Source: Paenibacillus hemerocallicola
GTDB lineage: Bacteria > Bacillota > Bacilli > Paenibacillales > NBRC-103111
Reading direction: 5' to 3'
DNA length: 64,000 bases
NCBI RefSeq assembly: GCF_006265175.1
Contig: NZ_VDCQ01000026.1
Location: 47,765-111,764, forward strand
Made by a program: the position numbers and the translations under genes. Shown piece by piece: positions 20,028 to 27,241 of this stretch (position 1 is its first letter; every line of letters starts with the position of its first letter). The notes under the pieces were generated by a model that saw only the letters and a program-made list of their open reading frames with translations, searched no databases and was not told the origin of the DNA.

Positions 20028-20166
20028 GGCGAGCACGATCTAAAGTTCTATCCTCTCTATTTCTCTCATAGGATAAAGGGAAGATTCGCTAGAGTATGAA
20101 GGAATGCGACCTTTGGAGCTGTTGCGGCATTGCTGCCGACAGTTTCTACCTATGATGGAGGAAACG

Positions 20167-21198
20167 ATGAGAAACCGTATATCCGCCCAAGCCTGGCTGC
20201 CTGCCGCCACCGTCTTTGCCGCTTTGCTGATCGTCACCTTGCTTGTCCCGGGTATTCTAGTAAATCGGATGTCCGGAAGCAACTCTGCCGAACAGACCGT
20301 TTCGACCGGCAGCCAATTGCAGCAGCAACAGCAGCTGCTCATCCCTATTTATTTGACCCGAGAACAGCGAGTCGACCAAGTACCGCTCGAAACGTATGTC
20401 CGCAATGTGCTTGCCGCGGAGATGCCCACGCTGTTCGAGCTTGAAGCGCTAAAGGCGCAGGCGATCGCCTCCCGAACTTATATCGTGAAGCGGTGGCTTG
20501 ATGGCGACTCCTCGCAGGTTCCGGTACAAGGGGCTATCGTGACCGATACGGTGGCACATCAGGCGTACGTGACGGAAGAACAGATGAAGCGCAATTGGGA
20601 GGGGGCCGACTATGCGACTCGTTTGGACAAGCTGAACCGGGCGGTTGACGAAACAAGCGGTATCGTCATTACGTACCAGCATAAACCGATCCAAGCCTCT
20701 TTCTTCTCGACAAGCAACGGATATACGGAAAATTCGGAAGAGTACTGGCGGGACTATATCCCTTATTTGCGCAGCGTGCCGAGTCCGTGGGATAAAGACC
20801 TATCTCCCAAATATACGGCTACGACGAAGCTAAGCTTGCAGGAGTTTGCCAAGCGCCTTGGCATCGGTTCGGTTCCTGTCTTGGCGAAGAGCGGCAGCCT
20901 GAAGGTGCTGTCGACGACGGCCGGCCATCGCATCAAGACGATTACCGTCGGCGGGAAAACATTTACGGGGCGTGAGGTTAGAGAGAAGCTGGAGCTCAAT
21001 TCCTCTCAATTTACATGGAAGCTGAACGGGTCTTCTATCGAAATTACGACATTCGGCTATGGACACGGCGTAGGCATGAGCCAATGGGGCGCCAACGGGA
21101 TGGCGAAGGAAGGGAAAAATGCGGAGGCGATTCTCAAATACTACTACCAGGGAGTGGAGCTGGAGAACGTGTCTTCGTTCGTCAAGCCGGGGGCTTAA
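20167..21198 (+). CDS. spoIID: Stage II sporulation protein D (SpoIID/LytB lytic transglycosylase)
   Basis: SpoIID is a membrane-anchored peptidoglycan hydrolase made in the mother cell that drives septal wall thinning and engulfment with SpoIIM and SpoIIP. The ATG at 20167 was chosen because GGAGG lies 5 nt upstream; an in-frame ATG at 20104 has no SD. The 343-residue product has one N-terminal helix (about residues 8-32) and the SpoIID domain, with LPLETYVRNVLAAEMP-type motif (here VPLETYVRNVLAAEMP), ALKAQAIASRTY, and the C-terminal GYGHGVGMSQWGANGMA signature. The gene is followed by spoIIQ. Confidence 0.96.
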   Translation: MRNRISAQAWLPAATVFAALLIVTLLVPGILVNRMSGSNSAEQTVSTGSQLQQQQQLLIPIYLTREQRVDQVPLETYVRNVLAAEMPTLFELEALKAQAIASRTYIVKRWLDGDSSQVPVQGAIVTDTVAHQAYVTEEQMKRNWEGADYATRLDKLNRAVDETSGIVITYQHKPIQASFFSTSNGYTENSEEYWRDYIPYLRSVPSPWDKDLSPKYTATTKLSLQEFAKRLGIGSVPVLAKSGSLKVLSTTAGHRIKTITVGGKTFTGREVREKLELNSSQFTWKLNGSSIEITTFGYGHGVGMSQWGANGMAKEGKNAEAILKYYYQGVELENVSSFVKPGA

Positions 21199-21249
21199 GC
21201 GGGCTCCCGGGGGCAATCTCGCTTCGATACAATTATTCTATCACCTCAC

Positions 21250-21277
21250 GTATAAAACCTATTGAACTGGCAACAAT
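21250..21277 (+). promoter_or_regulatory. Predicted sigma-F promoter of spoIIQ
   Basis: GTATA (21250-21254), a 14-nt spacer, and GGCAACAAT (21269-21277), which fits the sigma-F -10 pattern GGNNANANT at every fixed position. It ends about 20 nt before the spoIIQ ATG. In Bacillus subtilis spoIIQ is a forespore sigma-F gene. Confidence 0.65.
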
Positions 21278-21297
21278 GGTGACTGAGGTGATATAAC

Positions 21298-22026
21298 ATG
21301 AGTGATCAAAACAAAGAAAAAGAGTTGCAAACCGAAAGTGCTCCAAAATCGACCGATGGAGCCGTAAAATCTTCCGGATGGAAACGACTGATGGCAAAAA
21401 AATGGGTATTCCCGGCGACTTACATGGCAGCAGCGGCAATTATCTTAACGTTAATGTGGGTCTACACGGATTCGGGCGTGAAGAATTTGTCCGAAGCCGA
21501 GTTGGGCCTCGACGTTGCCAAGACGCAAACCGTCACTGACGCCACGAACAAACCGGGAGCGCTCGCCGTAACAGCCAACGCCGAAACGATGCAATGGCCG
21601 GTGAAAGACCGCAACGAAGTTGAAGTGCTGATGCAGTTTTTTGACAGCAAGTCTTCCAATGAAGTTCGTCAAGCCGCGATGATCGAGTACGGTGACACGC
21701 TGACTCCGCACGTAGGCGTCGATTTCGCCCGTCAGGACGACAAGCCGTTCGACGTAATGGCCGCCATGAGCGGGAAAGTGACGAGAGTGGAGAAAGACCC
21801 GGTCGTCGGTCAACTGGTCGAAATTACGCACAACGACGGTACCGTCACGATCTACCAAAGCTTGTCCGACGTGAAGGTGGCCAAGGACGTAGACGTGAAG
21901 AAGGGCGATGTTATTGCGATCGCCGGGCGCAACGAGCTGGAGAAGGATATGGGATTGCATGTCCACTTCGAGGTTCGGCAAAATGGAGTTCCGGTAAATC
22001 CGGAATCGCTTATCGGCGAGAAATAA
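21298..22026 (+). CDS. spoIIQ: Stage II sporulation protein Q, M23/LytM-domain protein
   Basis: SpoIIQ is made in the forespore and forms the intermembrane channel with SpoIIIAH. The 242-residue product has a cytoplasmic N-terminus, one helix at about 42-60 (PATYMAAAAIILTLMWVY) and an extracellular LytM/M23 domain. All four zinc-site positions are present: His138 and Asp142 in HVGVD, His221 and His223 in LHVHFE. To my knowledge the Bacillus subtilis protein lacks the first histidine and is catalytically dead, so this version may retain peptidase activity. A sigma-F promoter lies upstream and a terminator follows. Confidence 0.92.
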   Translation: MSDQNKEKELQTESAPKSTDGAVKSSGWKRLMAKKWVFPATYMAAAAIILTLMWVYTDSGVKNLSEAELGLDVAKTQTVTDATNKPGALAVTANAETMQWPVKDRNEVEVLMQFFDSKSSNEVRQAAMIEYGDTLTPHVGVDFARQDDKPFDVMAAMSGKVTRVEKDPVVGQLVEITHNDGTVTIYQSLSDVKVAKDVDVKKGDVIAIAGRNELEKDMGLHVHFEVRQNGVPVNPESLIGEK

Positions 22027-22053
22027 GCCGAACAAACCTTACATAGCAAGGCC

Positions 22054-22090
22054 AAAGCAGAGGGCGCGCCTTCTGCTTTTTTGTCTTTTT
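22054..22090 (+). terminator. Rho-independent terminator after spoIIQ
   Basis: AAAGCAGA / TTCTGCTTT with loop GGGCGCGCC is followed by TTTTTGTCTTTTT. Confidence 0.8.
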
Positions 22091-22135
22091 CGCAAAAATA
22101 ATTGAACAGGCAAGCTTGTCAGGCTTGGAAACAAA

Positions 22136-22163
22136 GAATATATGGTCCTGCCCCTCATATACT
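22136..22163 (+). promoter_or_regulatory. Predicted sigma-E promoter of spoIIID
   Basis: GAATATA (22136-22142), 13-nt spacer, CATATACT (22156-22163). The -10 differs from CATACACT-type consensus at one position. It lies 34 nt before the GTG start. spoIIID is a known mother-cell sigma-E gene. Confidence 0.65.
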
Positions 22164-22197
22164 GTACCAAACCAACTCGAGTAGGGAGGCGAGGGGC

Positions 22198-22485
22198 GTG
22201 CACGATTACATCAAAGAACGTACAATCAAGATCGGTCGCAGTCTTGTGGAGACCAGGCAAACGGTGCGCACGATTGCCAAGGAATTCGGAGTTTCGAAAA
22301 GCACGGTTCATAAAGATTTGACGGAGCGGCTGCCCGAGATCAATCCGGAGCTGGCCAACCAAGTAAAGCTGATTTTGGAATACCACAAGTCGATCCGGCA
22401 TTTAAGAGGAGGAGAAGCCACGAAGGTCAAATACAAACGCACCCGTCAGCAAAAGCCCGCCGATCATCTGGTTACAGTCAGATAA
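22198..22485 (+). CDS. spoIIID: Sporulation transcriptional regulator SpoIIID
   Basis: SpoIIID is a small DNA-binding protein that represses or activates many mother-cell sigma-E genes. The start is GTG 22198, with AGGGAGG 8 nt upstream, giving 95 residues beginning MHDYIKERTIKIG. A longer open frame from 22102 overlaps the promoter and is not used. The helix-turn-helix is TIAKEFGVSKSTVHKDL, followed by a basic tail (KVKYKRTRQQKP) typical of the family. Next gene mbl is as in Bacillus subtilis. Confidence 0.96.
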   Translation: MHDYIKERTIKIGRSLVETRQTVRTIAKEFGVSKSTVHKDLTERLPEINPELANQVKLILEYHKSIRHLRGGEATKVKYKRTRQQKPADHLVTVR

Positions 22486-22592
22486 CCGGGCACCTCGCAC
22501 CAGAACCTATACCCGTCCCTCTCCGTGAGGTGTTGACGCTGTACAGAAATCGGTTAAACTTTGAGCAAACCAGTGATGGAAAAAGAGGAGTT

Positions 22593-22620
22593 TTGAAAAA
22601 ACTGTCGAATTAAGTATACT
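22593..22620 (+). promoter_or_regulatory. Predicted sigma-A promoter of mbl
   Basis: TTGAAA (22593-22598), 16-nt spacer, TATACT (22615-22620). A second possible promoter, TTGACG-N16-TAAACT, lies at 22533-22560. Confidence 0.55.
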
Positions 22621-22712
22621 TATGTGTATGTAGGTATCGTACGGAACGTTCGTGCGCGACTGAAAAATCGCGACGCGGACATGGTTTCGTAATGTTCCCG
22701 GGAGGATGCAGG

Positions 22713-23714
22713 ATGTTTAGCAAAGATATCGGAATCGATTTGGGTACGGCCAATGTTTTGATTCACGTCAAAGGGCGCGGCGTCGTGTTGGATGAACCGT
22801 CCGTCGTGGCGATCGAGAGCGAGACGAAACGGGTTCTCGCCGTTGGCGAGGAAGCCCACCGGATGGTCGGCCGTACGCCGGGCAATATTGTGGCAATTCG
22901 CCCTTTGAAGGACGGAGTCATTGCCGATTTTGAAATAACCGAACTCATGCTGAAGCACTTTATTTTGAAAATCGGTGGGAAACGTTGGTTCAGTCATCCG
23001 CGAATTCTGATCTGCGCGCCAGCCAACATCACTTCCGTGGAGCAAAAGGCGATTCGCGAAGCTGCGGAACGGAGCGGAGCGAGGGAAGTGTATTTGGAAG
23101 AGGAACCGAAAGCCGCGGCTATAGGGGCTGGAATGGACATATTCCAGCCTAGCGGCAACATGGTTGTCGATATTGGCGGAGGGACAACGGATGTCGCCGT
23201 ATTGTCGATGGGCGACATCGTAACCTCCTCTTCCATTAAGATTGCGGGGGACAAGTTCGATGCCGCGATCATGAAATATATCAAATCGAAGTACAAGCTG
23301 TTGATCGGGGAACGTACGTCCGAGGATATCAAGCTGAAGATTGGAACGGTCTATTCCGATTTGCGCAAAGAGGAGATGGACATCCGCGGCCGGGATATGG
23401 TATCGGGCCTGCCGCTCACGGTGACCATTCGATCGGATGAAGTGAAGGAAGCGTTGTCTGAAAGCGTGGCGTCAATCGTTTCCGCGGCGAAAGTCGTACT
23501 TGAGCGTACTCCGCCGGAGCTGTCGGCCGATATTATCGATCGCGGCGTCATTTTGACCGGGGGCGGGGCATTGCTTCACGGCATCGACCAGCTGCTCGCC
23601 GACGAATTGAAGGTTCCCGTGCTAATCGCCGAGAATCCGATGAGCTGCGTCGTGCGCGGCACAGGCATCATGTTGGATAATCTGGATAAAGTATCCAAGA
23701 AAAAATTCGGGTAA
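22713..23714 (+). CDS. mbl: Rod-shape determining actin-like protein Mbl
   Basis: An MreB-family actin homologue that forms membrane-bound filaments and guides cylindrical wall synthesis. The start ATG 22713 has GGGAGG 7 nt upstream; the ATG at 22692 lies in the SD region. The 333-residue product starts MFSKDIGIDLGTANVLIHV, with phosphate loop 1 DLGTAN, DIGGGTTDVAVLS as phosphate 2, and LTGGGALLHGID as the adenosine loop. Assignment to Mbl rather than MreB rests on the order spoIIID-mbl-flhO-flhP. Confidence 0.93.
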   Translation: MFSKDIGIDLGTANVLIHVKGRGVVLDEPSVVAIESETKRVLAVGEEAHRMVGRTPGNIVAIRPLKDGVIADFEITELMLKHFILKIGGKRWFSHPRILICAPANITSVEQKAIREAAERSGAREVYLEEEPKAAAIGAGMDIFQPSGNMVVDIGGGTTDVAVLSMGDIVTSSSIKIAGDKFDAAIMKYIKSKYKLLIGERTSEDIKLKIGTVYSDLRKEEMDIRGRDMVSGLPLTVTIRSDEVKEALSESVASIVSAAKVVLERTPPELSADIIDRGVILTGGGALLHGIDQLLADELKVPVLIAENPMSCVVRGTGIMLDNLDKVSKKKFG

Positions 23715-23750
23715 CCGTACCGATATATAAGGTAAGAGGAGTTTAGCCTC

Positions 23751-23830
23751 TGCTTACATAGCCGCTTTTTCGGAGAAAAAGCTCAGTATATGCTTACGTA
23801 GAGACTTTTCTTACGAAAAGTTCCAGGAGG
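23751..23830 (+). promoter_or_regulatory. Tandem TGCTTACGA box/hairpin elements in front of flhO
   Basis: Copy 1 is TGCTTACATAG (23751-23761) plus stem GCTTTTTC/GAAAAAGC (23764-23771, 23775-23782). Copy 2 is ATGCTTACGTAG (23790-23801) plus stem ACTTTTC/GAAAAGT (23804-23810, 23815-23821, loop TTAC). It runs into AGGAGG (23825-23830), 6 nt before the flhO ATG. The layout is the same as in front of atpD. Confidence 0.6.
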
Positions 23831-23836
23831 TTTCCC

Positions 23837-24733
23837 ATGCTAAGAGGACTGTATACCGCCACAGCCGGCATGCTGTCGCAGCAGCGCAAGCACGACACGA
23901 TAACAAACAATATCGCGAACATCAACACGCCCGGATTCAAGCAGAGCCGAGCGGTTTCCCGTTCATTCCCGGAAATGCTGATCGAGCTGCTGGAAGGGAA
24001 GCCGGGGATGGAAGTGGCGAACAGAGGCAGACTGAACACGGGTGTTTTGGCGGAAGAAGCGTTAACGGTCAATGTCCAAGGAGAAATCCGCGAAACGGCC
24101 AATCCGTTCGATTTCGCTATCGTTTCCGATATTCAAGTGGACGGGCTCCGGTTCGACGGGGGCAAGACGATTACGGCGGACGGACAGCGCATATTCCAGC
24201 CCCAAGCCTTTTTCACGGTAGCTGCCGGAGATGACGTGGAACGGTATACGCGTAACGGCAAATTCAGCGTTAATGAGCTGGGCGAGCTTGTCACGGCGGA
24301 AGGATTCCGCGTTCTCGGGGACAATCGGCAGCCGATCGTGCTGCTCGATCCGGCGACCCAAATTCCGATCACCCACGTGACGGTCAACAAATACGGACAA
24401 CTGCTCGATTCCATGAACGGACAAGCTCTCCTCGATGCGGCGGGAAACCCGATCCGGCTGCTGATCTCCCGGGTCGACAATCCGGTCCGGATGATCCCTG
24501 AAGGGACGGGGTTGTTCCGTTTGGAGCCGGACGACGAAGGGACGGTTGCGCAGGTAGCCGTCGCCGACAACGTTGAAGTGAAGCAGGGCTTCGTGGAAAC
24601 CTCCAACGTCGATCCGACTCAGGCTATGGTAGACATTATGACAGCGACGCGGATGTATGAGGCCAACCAGAAAGTAATCCAAGCGTACGATAAAAGCATG
24701 GAAAAAGCCGTGAACGAAATCGGAAGAGTGTAA
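23837..24733 (+). CDS. flhO: Flagellar hook-basal body (rod) protein FlhO
   Basis: A rod/hook family protein, similar to FlgF/FlgG. The 298-residue product starts MLRGLYTATAGMLSQQRKHD and carries the N-terminal rod motif NNIANINTPGFKQ. Its C-terminus has the FlgG-type ending SNVDPTQAMVDIM and RMYEANQKVIQAYDKSMEKA. Its neighbours mbl and flhP identify it as FlhO. The leader carries the tandem hairpin element. Confidence 0.92.
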   Translation: MLRGLYTATAGMLSQQRKHDTITNNIANINTPGFKQSRAVSRSFPEMLIELLEGKPGMEVANRGRLNTGVLAEEALTVNVQGEIRETANPFDFAIVSDIQVDGLRFDGGKTITADGQRIFQPQAFFTVAAGDDVERYTRNGKFSVNELGELVTAEGFRVLGDNRQPIVLLDPATQIPITHVTVNKYGQLLDSMNGQALLDAAGNPIRLLISRVDNPVRMIPEGTGLFRLEPDDEGTVAQVAVADNVEVKQGFVETSNVDPTQAMVDIMTATRMYEANQKVIQAYDKSMEKAVNEIGRV

Positions 24734-24745
24734 GAGGGGTAACGC

Positions 24746-25618
24746 ATGAACCATTCGATGATCAATTCGCTCGTCTCCATGCAAGGTCTTCAGCAGAAGC
24801 TGGACATTGTCGCGAACAATATGGCCAACATCAATACGACAGGCTTTAAGCGGAAAGAAGCTACATTCCACGATGTATTGACGACGACGATGAGGCAGCC
24901 TGATACGTTCCAGCAAGTCGGACGGTTGTCGCCGCTCGGGTTGACCCAAGGTTGGGGAGCCAAGCTTAGCCAGATTCAGACGCTGATGGCCCAAGGGTCG
25001 CTCCAGCAGACCGATTTGCCGACCGATTTGGCAATCGAAGGCGATGCATTGTTCGAAATAACCATTCCTTCCGTAGACGAGAATGGACAAGCCGGGCAGC
25101 GGACCGCATGGACGCGCGATGGGGCTTTCTCTTTGAAGGCGCAGCCGGGGGACTTGGAAAACGTCTATTTGACTACACAGGAAGGTCATCTCGTTATGGG
25201 AACGGACGACCAGCCGATTCGCGTTCCCAACTATCACCGGATCCAGGTTAATGCCGACGGGACCGTTGTGGCATACAACAATCTTCTGCCGGATCAGCCG
25301 CCCGTACAAGCTGGAAGTCTCAAGCTCGTTCAAGTCGTGCGTCCCCAATTGATGCAGAACATAGGCGATAACATGTATACGATTCCGGATGCGATCGATC
25401 CCGCGCTCGGTGAAGTGCTGCGGGTAGTAGCTTTTGACGGAGCGAATCCGGAAGCGGCGAAGGTGAAGGTGCAGCAAGGATTTTTGGAGCAATCCAACGT
25501 CAACCTGACAGAAGAAATGACGGAGCTGATGCTGACACAAAGGGCGTTCCAATTGAACGCCAAAGCGCTGACTTCAGCCGACAACATGATGTCTTTGGCC
25601 AATTCACTCCGCGGCTAA
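24746..25618 (+). CDS. flhP: Flagellar hook-basal body (rod) protein FlhP
   Basis: The second distal-rod-like protein, 290 residues, 12 nt after flhO and probably cotranscribed. It has the N-terminal motif NNMANINTTGFKRKE and the C-terminal segment SNVNLTEEMTELMLTQRAF followed by LTSADNMMSLANSLRG. SD AGAGGGGTAA precedes the ATG. In Bacillus subtilis the flhOP pair is linked to sigma-D control; no clear sigma-D site was seen here. Confidence 0.92.
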   Translation: MNHSMINSLVSMQGLQQKLDIVANNMANINTTGFKRKEATFHDVLTTTMRQPDTFQQVGRLSPLGLTQGWGAKLSQIQTLMAQGSLQQTDLPTDLAIEGDALFEITIPSVDENGQAGQRTAWTRDGAFSLKAQPGDLENVYLTTQEGHLVMGTDDQPIRVPNYHRIQVNADGTVVAYNNLLPDQPPVQAGSLKLVQVVRPQLMQNIGDNMYTIPDAIDPALGEVLRVVAFDGANPEAAKVKVQQGFLEQSNVNLTEEMTELMLTQRAFQLNAKALTSADNMMSLANSLRG

Positions 25619-25641
25619 TTCGACGTTCGAGGAGGCCCGTA

Positions 25642-25896
25642 ATGAATGATAAAGAAACCAGTGTCCGTCCTAAACCGCAAGGACAGGCCAAAGCGAAAAA
25701 CAAACCCAAGCTGAGACGGCGATGGGTTCGGATATTGATTTGGCTGCTCAGAACGCTGCTCGTCCCGGTATTGTGCCTCGTGGCTCTTCTCGGCGGCTTA
25801 TGGCTCGGGTACGTGTATATCGGCGGCAAAGATGGGGCGGACGTTTGGGAATGGAGTACGTGGAAGCATTTGTTCGATCTTGTCTTTGCCAGCTAA
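25642..25896 (+). CDS. Small membrane protein, EpuA-like (often named DNA-directed RNA polymerase subunit beta)
   Basis: The 84-residue product has a basic N-terminus (about residues 8-32, QAKAKNKPKLRRRWVR) and one helix (about 36-57, LLVPVLCLVALLGGLWLGYV), then a short outside tail. This matches the EpuA family, whose common product name DNA-directed RNA polymerase subunit beta is not based on homology to RpoB. SD GAGGAGG precedes the ATG. It follows flhP by 23 nt and precedes a terminator. Its role is unknown. Confidence 0.7.
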   Translation: MNDKETSVRPKPQGQAKAKNKPKLRRRWVRILIWLLRTLLVPVLCLVALLGGLWLGYVYIGGKDGADVWEWSTWKHLFDLVFAS

Positions 25897-25983
25897 CAAC
25901 TAAGTGACTTTACCATCAAGTCGAGCTTATATGCGGTCATGCTACTTTGACAATCCGACAATCGCTATCACGGCAACTCCCTG

Positions 25984-26012
25984 AACTCCCCGGATCGGGG
26001 AGTTTTATTTTT
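25984..26012 (+). terminator. Rho-independent terminator after the flhOP cluster
   Basis: AACTCCCC / GGGGAGTT with loop GGATC is followed by TTATTTTT. Confidence 0.85.
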
Positions 26013-26069
26013 GAGGTAACAACGGTATAATGGATAGGTGTGGAAGTACAATCCGGGGGAGCGAAACGG

Positions 26070-26594
26070 GTGAACTTGCCAAATCTTTTAACGCTATGTC
26101 GATTTGGGTTGATCCCGATCTACGTCGTCTTTTTCACTACAAACCAACTCAAGACGGCTTTTTTGATCGTCGTATTGGCAGGGGTTACCGATGTATTGGA
26201 TGGCTATTTGGCCCGCAAGCGGGGACAAATTACGCAAGTGGGCGCCATGCTCGATCCGCTTGCCGACAAGTGCATGATGCTGACCGTCATTATTTCGCTG
26301 CTGGTGTCCGGGATGATCCCCTGGATGGTGGCGGTAGCCATGTTTATTCGCGACGCAGGCATGATTATCGGTTCCGCATTTTTTCACTTCCGCGGCAAAC
26401 AGACGGTTCCGGCCAACAGTTTGGGCAAGCTGACGACGGTATTGTATTATTTTGCCTTTTTGTTTATTTTTTTCGATTTTTCGTTTGCGATTGCCTATCT
26501 CTGGTTCGTAGTCGGCGTTTCGTTCGTTACGTCCATTATTTACATCATCCTGTTTCTGGCTTTAAACCGGAAAAACGATACGCTCAGTCAATAA
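26070..26594 (+). CDS. CDP-alcohol phosphatidyltransferase (PgsA-like)
   Basis: A membrane enzyme of about 174 residues that most likely joins CDP-diacylglycerol to glycerol-3-phosphate or another alcohol in phospholipid synthesis. The complete family motif is visible: DVLDGYLARKRGQITQVGAM followed by LDPLADK, that is DG-x2-AR-x8-G-x3-D-x3-D. The start GTG 26070 gives MNLPNLLTLCRF, the usual PgsA N-terminus, with GGGGGAG 8 nt upstream; an in-frame GTG at 26040 lacks an SD. A TATAAT lies at 26026-26031. The substrate alcohol cannot be told from sequence, and pgsA in Bacillus is normally elsewhere, so a paralogue is possible. Confidence 0.85.
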   Translation: MNLPNLLTLCRFGLIPIYVVFFTTNQLKTAFLIVVLAGVTDVLDGYLARKRGQITQVGAMLDPLADKCMMLTVIISLLVSGMIPWMVAVAMFIRDAGMIIGSAFFHFRGKQTVPANSLGKLTTVLYYFAFLFIFFDFSFAIAYLWFVVGVSFVTSIIYIILFLALNRKNDTLSQ

Positions 26595-26615
26595 GATTTT
26601 ACTGAAATATAAAAA

Positions 26616-26696
26616 GGAGCATATGTATAGGACTATATCGGAGTCCTTCCACCTATGCTCCCTTATATCAACCTTCACTACTGCAGGTCGTGAAGG
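26616..26696 (+). promoter_or_regulatory. Two successive hairpins between the PgsA-like gene and fabZ
   Basis: Hairpin 1: outer stem GGAGCATA/TATGCTCC (26616-26623, 26654-26661) with inner stem AGGACT/AGTCCT (26629-26634, 26642-26647). Hairpin 2: CCTTCAC/GTGAAGG (26672-26678, 26690-26696). Neither has a T-run. They could terminate, protect an RNA end or regulate fabZ. Confidence 0.5.
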
Positions 26697-26761
26697 GACA
26701 TCCACTAGTTTAAGTTAATTCGCATTATTTTATGCAGGTGACGTGGAAGGGGCCGAAGTCA

Positions 26762-27190
26762 ATGATGGATAGTAAGCAAATACAGGAAACGATACCGCAT
26801 CGGTATCCGTTTTTGCTCGTGGATCGCATTCTGGAGGTGCAGGAGGGAGTACGCGCCGTCGGCTTGAAAAACGTGACGATCAATGAACCGTTTTTTGTCG
26901 GTCATTTTCCCGGCTATCCGGTTATGCCCGGCGTATTGATCGCCGAAGCGCTCGCCCAAGTGGCGGCCGTGGCCATGCTCAGCTCGGAAGCGAACCGGGG
27001 CAAAATCGGACTGCTCGCCGGTATCGACGAGTTCCGTTTCCGCGATCAAGTCAGACCTGGGGATACGCTTATACTCGAGATGGAAATTACCCGGATGAAA
27101 GGCACGATCGGCAAAGGACGCGGAGTGGCCAAGGTCGGGGAGAAGGTTGTTGCCGAAGGCGAGCTCATGTTCGCGTTGGCGAATCCGTAA
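26762..27190 (+). CDS. fabZ: 3-hydroxyacyl-[acyl-carrier-protein] dehydratase FabZ
   Basis: FabZ dehydrates 3-hydroxyacyl-ACP in fatty-acid elongation. The 142-residue product ([20 protein letters not shown]) is a single hot-dog domain with catalytic His48 in [11 protein letters not shown] and Glu62 in IAEALAQ. The start was set at ATG 26762, after GGAAGGGG; ATG 26765 is equally possible, and ATG 26732 has no SD. fabZ (ywpB) also follows flhP in Bacillus subtilis, so synteny is kept. Confidence 0.96.
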   Translation: MMDSKQIQETIPHRYPFLLVDRILEVQEGVRAVGLKNVTINEPFFVGHFPGYPVMPGVLIAEALAQVAAVAMLSSEANRGKIGLLAGIDEFRFRDQVRPGDTLILEMEITRMKGTIGKGRGVAKVGEKVVAEGELMFALANP

Positions 27191-27241
27191 GTTGCAAGGG
27201 TGAAATTAAGCCTATCACTATGAGATTGGGAGAGATGAGCG

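Noticed and set aside
20040..20166. Possible sigma-E promoter for spoIID (CATAGGAT)
   Set aside because: Only part of the -10 matches and no -35 was found at the right distance.
24062..25552. 496-residue frame opposite flhO and flhP
   Set aside because: It runs across two well-supported genes and the gap between them; no SD and no recognisable domain.
26030..26605. 191-residue + strand frame over the PgsA-like gene
   Set aside because: Out of frame with the complete CDP-alcohol phosphatidyltransferase motif and without any family signature.
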